Source: Ancylomarina sp048268005 (lineage in GTDB: Bacteria > Bacteroidota > Bacteroidia > Bacteroidales > Marinifilaceae). From it: 64,000 nt of DNA. Position 1 is the first letter of the stretch. The number at the start of each line of letters is the position of its first letter. A model generated the notes under the pieces. It ran no database searches and was not told where the DNA came from. It worked only from the letters and a program-made list of their open reading frames with translations. The position numbers and the translations under genes were made by a program. Below are positions 54,251 through 61,759 of the stretch, in pieces. The stretch is taken from contig JBLWWJ010000003.1 of NCBI GenBank assembly GCA_048268005.1, positions 124,001-188,000 on the forward strand, in the 5' to 3' direction.

Positions 54251-55804
54251 TTATTTAAGTTGCTTGAAAAGATTCTTCATGCTCACTTCTGACTTCAAAA
54301 TTTCATAAAGTTTAGAAATCTCAACACGCTCCTGAGCCATTGTATCACGGTGACGAATCGTCACTGTGTTATCTTCTAAGGACTGATGGTCTAAAGTTAC
54401 ACAGAAAGGTGTTCCAATAGCATCCTGACGACGGTAACGCTTACCGATAGAGTCTTTCTCGTCATACTGACAGTTGAAATCGAATTTCAAATCATCAATA
54501 ATTTCACGAGCTTTCTCTGGTAAACCATCCTTCTTAACCAAAGGCATAACACATAGCTTAACAGGTGCTAATGCTGGTGGTAATTTCAATACAACACGCT
54601 CATCAACCTTACCATTCTCCTTCTCTACTTTTTCTTCTTTATACGCCTCAGACATAATCTGAAGGAACATACGGTCAACTCCAATTGAAGTTTCAACTAC
54701 GTATGGTACATAGCTCTTGTTCAACTCAGGATCGAAGTATTGAATTTTCTTACCTGAAAATTCCTGATGCTGTTTCAAATCAAAATCGGTACGAGAGTGA
54801 ATTCCCTCTACCTCTTTAAATCCAAATGGAAATTTAAACTCAACATCAGTTGCTGCATTAGCATAGTGAGCCAACTTATCGTGGTCGTGGAAACGATACT
54901 TGTCATCTCCAAATCCAAGAGATTTGTGCCAGCTCATACGTGTTTCTTTCCACTTGTCAAACCATCTCATTTCGTCACCCGGACGAACAAAGAACTGAAG
55001 CTCCATTTGTTCGAACTCACGCATACGGAAAATAAATTGACGAGCAACAATCTCATTACGGAATGCCTTACCAATCTGCGCAATCCCGAAAGGAATCTTC
55101 ATACGACCCGTCTTCTGAACATTCAGGTAGTTTACGAAAATACCCTGAGCTGTTTCCGGACGAAGGTAAATCTTACTAGATCCATCAGAAGTAGAACCCA
55201 TATCGGTTGAGAACATCAAGTTAAACTGACGAACATCAGTCCAGTTCTTAGTTCCCGAAATAGGACAAGCGATCTCATTATCGATAATGATTTGCTTCAA
55301 CTCTTCTAAGTCATTTTTATCTAAAGCTTCAACGAAACGAGCATGCACAGCATCCATCTTTTCCTTATTAGCCAACACACGAGGGTTAGTAGAACGGAAT
55401 TGAGCCTCATCGAAACTCTCACCAAACTTTTTCTTAGCTTTAGCAACTTCCTTATCCATTTTAGCCTCATACTTAGCCATCAAGTCTTCAATCAAAACAT
55501 CAGCTCTGTAACGCTTCTTCGAGTCCTTATTGTCAATCAAAGGATCATTAAAAGCATCAACGTGGCCCGATGCTTTCCAAATGGTAGGGTGCATAAAAAT
55601 AGCAGTATCAATACCCACTACATTTTCATGCAGTTTCACCATTGAATCCCACCAATACTTTTTAATGTTGTTTTTTAGTTCAACACCCAATTGTGCGTAA
55701 TCGTAAACCGCAGATAAACCATCATAAATTTCTGATGATTGAAATACGAATCCGTATTCTTTACAATGAGCTACCAGTTTTTTGAAAACATCTTCCTGAG
55801 CCAT
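54251..55804 (-). CDS. glyS: Glycine--tRNA ligase (class II, alpha2 type)
   Basis: A 517-residue class II synthetase that charges tRNA-Gly. It is the single-chain homodimeric type, also in eukaryotes and archaea, not the alpha2beta2 GlyQ/GlyS of E. coli. Motif 2 is seen as FRNEIVARQFIFRMREFEQMELQFFV, motif 3 as SIGVDRMFLQIM, and the C-terminal anticodon domain (about 410-517) starts at LPPALAPVKLCVMPLVKK. The N-terminal KKLVAHCKEYGFVFQSSEIYDGLSAVYDYA is typical. The gene has a consensus promoter and its own terminator. No T-box is seen. Confidence 0.97.
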   Translation of the reverse strand: MAQEDVFKKLVAHCKEYGFVFQSSEIYDGLSAVYDYAQLGVELKNNIKKYWWDSMVKLHENVVGIDTAIFMHPTIWKASGHVDAFNDPLIDNKDSKKRYRADVLIEDLMAKYEAKMDKEVAKAKKKFGESFDEAQFRSTNPRVLANKEKMDAVHARFVEALDKNDLEELKQIIIDNEIACPISGTKNWTDVRQFNLMFSTDMGSTSDGSSKIYLRPETAQGIFVNYLNVQKTGRMKIPFGIAQIGKAFRNEIVARQFIFRMREFEQMELQFFVRPGDEMRWFDKWKETRMSWHKSLGFGDDKYRFHDHDKLAHYANAATDVEFKFPFGFKEVEGIHSRTDFDLKQHQEFSGKKIQYFDPELNKSYVPYVVETSIGVDRMFLQIMSEAYKEEKVEKENGKVDERVVLKLPPALAPVKLCVMPLVKKDGLPEKAREIIDDLKFDFNCQYDEKDSIGKRYRRQDAIGTPFCVTLDHQSLEDNTVTIRHRDTMAQERVEISKLYEILKSEVSMKNLFKQLK

Positions 55805-55844
55805 AGTTTTTTATTTAGATTTTATTTTTTCTGATTTTGAAACA

Positions 55845-55876
55845 CAAAAGTAGCCGTTCATCTTAGAAGGAACAAA
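55845..55876 (-). promoter_or_regulatory. Promoter of glyS (-33/-7 type)
   Basis: On the minus strand TTTG (55873-55876) is followed after 20 bases by TACTTTTG (55845-55852), a full match to TTTG-N19/20-TAnnTTTG. The transcript leader would be about 35 nt. Confidence 0.6.
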
Positions 55877-55922
55877 TTCAAACACGCAATGTGCCTAAGA
55901 ATCACTCATTTTCTAAAACAAA

Positions 55923-56168
55923 TTAGTCGTCAACTTCCTCGAAATCAACATAATCACCTACATCTTTAGTATTGTGCTTATTTTTTTGAGTCGTATTTTT
56001 TTCAACAGTCACCTCACCTTCAGGCTTTTCCTGATATTGCTGTTGATTCTGTTGTTGCTGCATTTTATCGAAGGTTTTCTTTACTATAACAGGAAAGAAA
56101 GCTCGAAATAAAAATTTGATCAGGTAATAGATACCCGCCGCAACTAATATAAATTTTAATAAAGCCAT
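55923..56168 (-). CDS. Small DUF4834-like membrane protein
   Basis: An 81-residue protein with one N-terminal membrane helix (about 3-28) and a Gln-rich, then acidic cytoplasmic tail. It resembles the DUF4834 family, which is small, restricted to Bacteroidota, and has no known function. The C-terminal DYVDFEEVDD is the conserved end. A -7-like TATATTTG lies on the minus strand at 56188-56195, 20 bases before the ATG. Confidence 0.8.
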   Translation of the reverse strand: MALLKFILVAAGIYYLIKFLFRAFFPVIVKKTFDKMQQQQNQQQYQEKPEGEVTVEKNTTQKNKHNTKDVGDYVDFEEVDD

Positions 56169-56405
56169 ATTCTCTTAATTTGAAGGACAAATATAAGCAT
56201 TTCATTTTTTTTAATACCCTTCTTCATTTTTTGCTTTTGGCTCTTCGTTATTAGTCCTTTAAGTGAGTTAACGAATTAGCTCTCATTTTTCATGAAAATA
56301 ACTTGTTTTTTAAACCGAATCTATTTCAAATGAATCTTTTTATTCTCCCCTATACTTCCTTATATTCATAGCCTGAATTTGGTTCAGAATCTATTTTGAA
56401 AAGAT

Positions 56406-58394
56406 ATGCAAAACATACGAAATATAGGCGTACTTGCCCATGTGGATGCTGGCAAAACAAGCATAACCGAAAACTTACTTTTTTTAGGTGGTGCAACACG
56501 AAAAATGGGAAGTGTTGATTCGGGAAATGCGATTACTGATTTTCTGGAGGTAGAAAAAGAACGTGGTATCTCTGTGCGTTCTGCCTGCACCTCATTTATA
56601 TGGAAAGACACACAAATCAATTTAATTGACACACCAGGCCATGTCGATTTCTCGGCCGAAGTGGAACGAGCTCTTAGGATTTTAGATGCTGCGATACTTG
56701 TTATTTCTACAGTTGAAAGTGTACAGGCACATACACACACCTTGTATGAAGCCCTTCGTGAACGAGGAATTCCTGTTCTGATTTTCATCAATAAAATAGA
56801 TCGTTCAGGTGCGGATATACTACAGGTATTTAATGACCTTCAAAAGGAGTTAAAAGCCCCGGTCTTTGCTCTTCAGGCTTGTACTGATGAAGGAAGGATT
56901 GAAACAGAAATACTTGATTTATGGCAAGACAGTAGTAAGGAACTGGCAAAAGATTTAAAAGAAATATCACTTGAAACTTTGGCAAATATTGACGAAGAAG
57001 TACTCGAAAAATATTTGGATGGAGAAGAATTACAGACGGCTTACTGTATTTCGAAAGCGGAGCAATTGTGCAAAGAATCGAAATTAAATCCAGTATTATT
57101 GGGCGTTGCTAAAAATGGCACCGGAATGACTGAGTTGCTTGATGCTATTGTGACTTATTTTCCGCAAGCAAAGATTAATTCTGACGAAGAAACATCAGCT
57201 CTGGTATTTAAAATAGAACATGACAAAACCTTGGGTCGCTTGGCTCACATTCGCCTGTTTAACGGAATTTTAAAAAATAGAGATAGCATTCGAAATGTGG
57301 TCGCCAGCAGAGATGAGAAAGTTGCACAAATTCGAAAAATATACACCAATAAGCATGTTGATCTTGGCATATTACAAGCCGGAGATATTGGCATTGTAAG
57401 CGGCATGCCTGAAGTTCAGGTAGGAGATGTATTAGGAAGTAAAAAAGACATTCCGGAACTCACTAGTCTGCAAATCCCTTTACTCACTGTAGGAATAAAA
57501 TCAAAAAATGAAACCGATTATGCCAAGTTAGCGGAAGCCCTTCAGGAGCTTTCAAGCGAAGACCCTTTATTGCAATTTGAGTGGTTTAAAGAAGATAGAG
57601 AGATGAATCTTCATATCATGGGAACCATCCAAATGGAGATTTTGGAAATGCTACTCAGAAATCGCTTTGATTTAGAGATTAGTTTTGATGAACCTAAAGT
57701 TGTTTATAAAGAAACACCAGTAAAAGAAATTGAAGGCTATATTCGCTACACCATGCCAAAGCCTTGTTGGGCCGTATTACGATTTAGAATAGAACCCGGA
57801 GAAAGAGGAAGCGGTGTTATTTACGAATCAAAAGTTGGTGTAAACGATGTACTTCAAAAATATCAGAACGAAATAAAACGAACCATACCCAAAGCACTTG
57901 AACAAGGTGTAAAAGGATGGGAAGTTACCGACATTAAATTAACACTCATAGCGGGAGAAGATCACGAGATGCATTCTCGTCCTGGAGATTTTATGATAGC
58001 GACCCCAATGGGACTTTTAAAAGGATTGAAAGAGGCAGGCACCAGACTTTTGGAACCCATATTAAAATTTAGAATATCCGCACCTGAAGAGTTTCTTGGA
58101 AAGATTGCTGGTGAGTTAAACCAATTACGAGCTGTATTTGCTAATCCTGAATTCGATGATGGGAAGTTTCACCTGGAAGGAGAAGTTCCAGTAGCAACTT
58201 CCATGGATTTTAATATCCGATTGAGTTCCCTAACCGGAGGTAAAGGCAAAGTGAAATTTAGTTTTTCTGGTTATCAGGATTGCCCAGAAGGAGAAGGATA
58301 TGAAAGAGAATTTAAAGGTGTTAATCCTCTTGATGAAAGTCAATGGATATTGCATGCCCGGGGAGCCTTTAAAACCAATGAGTGGCGACTATAA
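56406..58394 (+). CDS. Tet(M)/EF-G-like translational GTPase (ribosomal protection protein family)
   Basis: A 662-residue translational GTPase. G1 AHVDAGKTS (11-19), G2 GIS in KERGISVRSA, G3 DTPGH (75-79) and G4 NKID (129-132) are intact. Domains II-V follow in EF-G order; the length (about 640-660) and the C-terminal domain match the tetracycline ribosomal protection group (TetM/TetO/TetQ) rather than EF-G (about 700). The domain IV tip, which in Tet(M) carries the SPV motif that enters the tetracycline site, here reads AGEDHEMHSRPGDF (516-529), with E-M-H in place of S-P-V by my alignment. It may be a chromosomal relative with a different role. Single gene. Confidence 0.88.
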   Translation: MQNIRNIGVLAHVDAGKTSITENLLFLGGATRKMGSVDSGNAITDFLEVEKERGISVRSACTSFIWKDTQINLIDTPGHVDFSAEVERALRILDAAILVISTVESVQAHTHTLYEALRERGIPVLIFINKIDRSGADILQVFNDLQKELKAPVFALQACTDEGRIETEILDLWQDSSKELAKDLKEISLETLANIDEEVLEKYLDGEELQTAYCISKAEQLCKESKLNPVLLGVAKNGTGMTELLDAIVTYFPQAKINSDEETSALVFKIEHDKTLGRLAHIRLFNGILKNRDSIRNVVASRDEKVAQIRKIYTNKHVDLGILQAGDIGIVSGMPEVQVGDVLGSKKDIPELTSLQIPLLTVGIKSKNETDYAKLAEALQELSSEDPLLQFEWFKEDREMNLHIMGTIQMEILEMLLRNRFDLEISFDEPKVVYKETPVKEIEGYIRYTMPKPCWAVLRFRIEPGERGSGVIYESKVGVNDVLQKYQNEIKRTIPKALEQGVKGWEVTDIKLTLIAGEDHEMHSRPGDFMIATPMGLLKGLKEAGTRLLEPILKFRISAPEEFLGKIAGELNQLRAVFANPEFDDGKFHLEGEVPVATSMDFNIRLSSLTGGKGKVKFSFSGYQDCPEGEGYEREFKGVNPLDESQWILHARGAFKTNEWRL

Positions 58395-58410
58395 TTGAAA
58401 AATTGCAACT

Positions 58411-58448
58411 AAAAAAAGCGCTTGTCATGAATAACAAGCGCTTTTTTT
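58411..58448. terminator. Bidirectional terminator between the GTPase and the DUF5723 gene
   Basis: AAAAAAAGCGCTTGT, 8-base loop, ACAAGCGCTTTTTTT is a 15-bp stem; A and T runs on both sides serve both convergent genes. Confidence 0.9.
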
Positions 58449-58463
58449 AATATCTAAACGAAA

Positions 58464-59954
58464 CTACTCTTCCATTTCTTTTTTCGTTTCTTCTTTAATT
58501 TTCTCCATATGCTCAAGAATTAAATCTTCTTGAATTTTACAAACATCTTTCTTTTTTGTCTTTTTTCTGCAACCAAACATCATATTCATACCAAATCGCA
58601 GATTAGCTGTTTTAGCTGTATTAGGGTTCATCGCAAGAATATTATCACTTACAGCATAAATCTGGAAAGGACCTAATTTAGCGGCAATACCGGCTCCTAC
58701 ATTATTATAAGAGTTATTCACCATTGAATAACTCACCGAAGCTGAAAAATTACGAATCACTCGTGTATTAGCTGATAAACTTAATGATGGACGTAGCTTT
58801 CCATTATAAATCTCTGTACGACTAACTGCACCAACATTCACACGCTCATTAAGCTTATAACTACCACCTAAATAAACTTTACATGGTAAGGCTCTTGAAT
58901 ATGAACCAGCTTTGTCTTTAAATCTAAATGCATCAGTAATCGAATCTGTTAAATCTTCCATTACATCTTCAATCTCTCGATAGTTCGGATCATTTGAATT
59001 TCCAGATTGAGACCAGTCTCCACCCTGCCAATCAAAACTTGCATCCTGAGATAATTCATAAGTATCATTCCATTTAATACCCCCAATATCAAGAATACTA
59101 GCGTAGAATGTTGTTCGATCATCGAATTGATATGTCGCTCCTAAATCAAAGGCAAAACCTTTGTTATTAGTTCCCGAAAAGAAAGTCGCATCCAAATCAT
59201 CATCAAGCACCTCAATATCGTCAATATAACCATCAGCATCTTGAGTGACAGCTAGTGGCATAGACACTTTCATCAATTGTTTAGAACGTAACTGAACTAA
59301 ATCGCCCGATTCAGACGTATATACCGACAAATTTGATTCATCCATATGCATATTAGCAACCCCAAGGAGCATCTTAGCTTTCACACCAACAGTTAACTTC
59401 TCAGTCACTTGCTTTGATACGCCTAATGCAATTTCGTGATAAGCCGTTCCATCTAGTCCTATAGCTCCCAGATCGGCCGTACGTCCCATATATGATGCGT
59501 TCCCATTCTTTAGGAAAGACACAAGTCCTTTATCAAAACCCAATCGATTGTCTATTTTAGAGCTTACATCTAAAGTGAAGAACATTTTTTTAGCGCGAAT
59601 CCCCAATGAGAAAAAAGTATAATCAAGTTGATTAACTATCGTATTGGTCGATTGAAGCGCATCATGAAAACTATTGATATCCACAACTAAAGAGTCCTTC
59701 TGCAAACCCGTGCCATCCTTAATAATGTCATCATAAGTAAAACCATTATTCGCATAGTTCAAATAAATTGAACTTAAACCAGGGAAACCAAGAAATACTT
59801 TACATTCTGGCTGTATGGCCGGATTCAACTGATTGCTTTGAGGCACATTCTGCATCAAGTACAGCGTGTTGTTCATTTTTTGTGCTGAGATCAGATTACT
59901 CATCATTAATCCGATAAATAACAGCAGGCTATATTTTAGTATTGTTTTGTGCAT
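58464..59954 (-). CDS. DUF5723-family outer-membrane barrel protein
   Basis: A 496-residue exported protein: signal peptide (about 1-24, ISA), then a barrel-type sequence with alternating strands, of the DUF5723 family common in Bacteroidota. Typical start segments are MNNTLYLMQNVPQSNQLNPAIQP and KVFLGFPGLSSIYLNYAN. The end is a charged Lys/Glu helix, not the usual Phe, so part of the C-terminus may be periplasmic. It follows the 553-residue exported protein gene by 18 bases; both are probably one operon. Function unknown. Confidence 0.82.
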   Translation of the reverse strand: MHKTILKYSLLLFIGLMMSNLISAQKMNNTLYLMQNVPQSNQLNPAIQPECKVFLGFPGLSSIYLNYANNGFTYDDIIKDGTGLQKDSLVVDINSFHDALQSTNTIVNQLDYTFFSLGIRAKKMFFTLDVSSKIDNRLGFDKGLVSFLKNGNASYMGRTADLGAIGLDGTAYHEIALGVSKQVTEKLTVGVKAKMLLGVANMHMDESNLSVYTSESGDLVQLRSKQLMKVSMPLAVTQDADGYIDDIEVLDDDLDATFFSGTNNKGFAFDLGATYQFDDRTTFYASILDIGGIKWNDTYELSQDASFDWQGGDWSQSGNSNDPNYREIEDVMEDLTDSITDAFRFKDKAGSYSRALPCKVYLGGSYKLNERVNVGAVSRTEIYNGKLRPSLSLSANTRVIRNFSASVSYSMVNNSYNNVGAGIAAKLGPFQIYAVSDNILAMNPNTAKTANLRFGMNMMFGCRKKTKKKDVCKIQEDLILEHMEKIKEETKKEMEE

Positions 59955-59972
59955 TTGTAGAAAAACTTTGGG

Positions 59973-61634
59973 TTATTTGGATAGATCTAATTGAGCATTG
60001 ACAGAAATTGAGAACTTCAATTTATCATCACCTTGAAGTTTCACGGATTGTTTCCCTTCATCATAAGTACTAAGCATCGCTTTAATAATGATATTTTCTG
60101 TATCGTTAAGACTCTGTATTTGATCTTCTGTCAGTTCAATTGTATTTACTACTTTTTCTATTGTAGCAGGATCAACCTCCCCAGTTGCAGTCACTCCAGC
60201 CGCTTTTATAACACTCTCGTTTGATAGTGTTGAAAGCACAGTGTAATCCGCATCAGTAAACAATAAACTTTCAATTTTCACATCCAGTGGCAAACCATTC
60301 TCCGATGTGATAATAATAGCTGCTTTTATCATTTTCTCCGCATCGTCAATATCAATATCATTAATGGTATCCGAAATACTCAAATTATCAGCCATGAAAT
60401 CCATTGGGATATCCATTTCTAAATCAGCCGATATAAATGATTCACCTGAAATAATATTGATATTATTTCCATCTGCTAAAGGATCATAAGAATTAGGGTT
60501 GATAGTAACACTTCCAGAATAAGTAATATCCCCTGATGGAGGAAGTGCCATAAGAGCAACGATATCAGAATTATTTCTATCAACGGTCATCGTACCAACG
60601 ATACCTTCTTCGACTTCTAATTCTGTAGTTGGATATTTATCCAATGATAATGGAGCAGTAAGGTTCAAATCCTGACTGACACCTTCCGAATTAGATCCAG
60701 TCATATTAGCCATTAATTCAAATGGAACACCTACCCCATTATTCAGAATTAAATTAATTTTAGGATCAGCAAATGTAAATTCACCATCAATATCATCCCA
60801 AAAATCAACTCCCATATCAATAGTTCCGGAACCGATATCTATCGTTTGATCACCAAAATCTCCCTGAGCCAGTTTAAATTCAAGTCCACCAAACTGATAC
60901 CCGATATTAAGATCGTTTCCATTACTTACAATAGTACCAGAAGCATCAGCAAGAATAGTCACTCCAAATTTGATATTGAGTGTATTATCAATTGAAGGAT
61001 CTGGAAAAGTAAATGTCAAATCTGTTAAATCCCATTCTATAATTTGACCATTTGCATTAGGCAAAATTGTAAAACTTACATGAAGCGGGTTCACACCATC
61101 AGTACTTCCTTCTTCTAAAGTCACATTTAGAGATATGGCTTTGTCAACAGGATTAGACACCGTAAATGTAACCTTAGTATCAAGTTTTAATTTAGTCAAA
61201 ATCACATCTGTATCATCCGCTTTAATATCAAAACTCTCTGGTATATCCACAAGGGTTACATCAGTAGGAAATGGAACCGTAACAGTTGGGTAGTCCGACA
61301 TATCAAATGAGGTTGAATATGGATCCTGTGCAGGAAAATCCAAAACTTCACTGGCTGCGTAATTGAAAATATCTTTCTCCATATATTTAATATGAATCAG
61401 ACCATCTTCACCAAGAACGATTGTTTGATCTTCTTCTATTGGTTCATGTTGGTTTAACAAATACCAAAGACTATATTCCCCATAACCTATAGGAGCAACA
61501 AAGTCTGGTTGTACATCAATTTTTTCAGATAATTTATCGAAATCATAGTCATCAGAATCAACACATGATTTAAAAGGCATGGTCAGAAAACAAATTAAGA
61601 CCAGCAAAATGGGGATTCTAAATTTTCTTTTCAT
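59973..61634 (-). CDS. Large exported protein of unknown function, partner of the DUF5723 gene
   Basis: A 553-residue protein with a signal peptide (1-23, then Cys24; KSC is a poor lipobox, so a lipoprotein is possible, not certain). The mature part is acidic, with many beta strands and repeated Asp/Asn-rich patterns such as VDIPESFDIKADD, DISDTINDIDIDDAEK and DGNNINIISGESFIS. Nothing in it matches a family I know. It is rich in strands with Thr/Val/Ile and may be a surface-exposed beta-sandwich protein. It is cotranscribed with the DUF5723 barrel (18-base gap), suggesting a shared envelope complex. Confidence 0.6.
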   Translation of the reverse strand: MKRKFRIPILLVLICFLTMPFKSCVDSDDYDFDKLSEKIDVQPDFVAPIGYGEYSLWYLLNQHEPIEEDQTIVLGEDGLIHIKYMEKDIFNYAASEVLDFPAQDPYSTSFDMSDYPTVTVPFPTDVTLVDIPESFDIKADDTDVILTKLKLDTKVTFTVSNPVDKAISLNVTLEEGSTDGVNPLHVSFTILPNANGQIIEWDLTDLTFTFPDPSIDNTLNIKFGVTILADASGTIVSNGNDLNIGYQFGGLEFKLAQGDFGDQTIDIGSGTIDMGVDFWDDIDGEFTFADPKINLILNNGVGVPFELMANMTGSNSEGVSQDLNLTAPLSLDKYPTTELEVEEGIVGTMTVDRNNSDIVALMALPPSGDITYSGSVTINPNSYDPLADGNNINIISGESFISADLEMDIPMDFMADNLSISDTINDIDIDDAEKMIKAAIIITSENGLPLDVKIESLLFTDADYTVLSTLSNESVIKAAGVTATGEVDPATIEKVVNTIELTEDQIQSLNDTENIIIKAMLSTYDEGKQSVKLQGDDKLKFSISVNAQLDLSK

Positions 61635-61674
61635 TATAGTATTGCTTTAGGTAGTTACAGATTTATTAAACGAC

Positions 61675-61682
61675 AAATTTAC
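61675..61682 (-). promoter_or_regulatory. -7 element of the exported-protein/DUF5723 operon
   Basis: On the minus strand this is TAAATTTG, a full TAnnTTTG match, 40 bases before the ATG at 61634. The -33 box is not clear. Confidence 0.42.
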
Positions 61683-61759
61683 GTATCATTTTCAAAACAT
61701 AATAGTATCAGTCATTAATTATTAATAGTAGAATATACGCTTTTTATCACTACAAATCA

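Noticed and set aside
54767..55210. 147-residue plus-strand frame
   Set aside because: It is antisense to glyS, whose conserved motifs are on the other strand; a shadow frame.
55343..55645. 100-residue plus-strand frame
   Set aside because: Antisense to glyS; low-complexity shadow without start signals.
56384..56791. 135-residue minus-strand frame
   Set aside because: It is antisense to the GTPase G-domain, so a shadow of a conserved gene.
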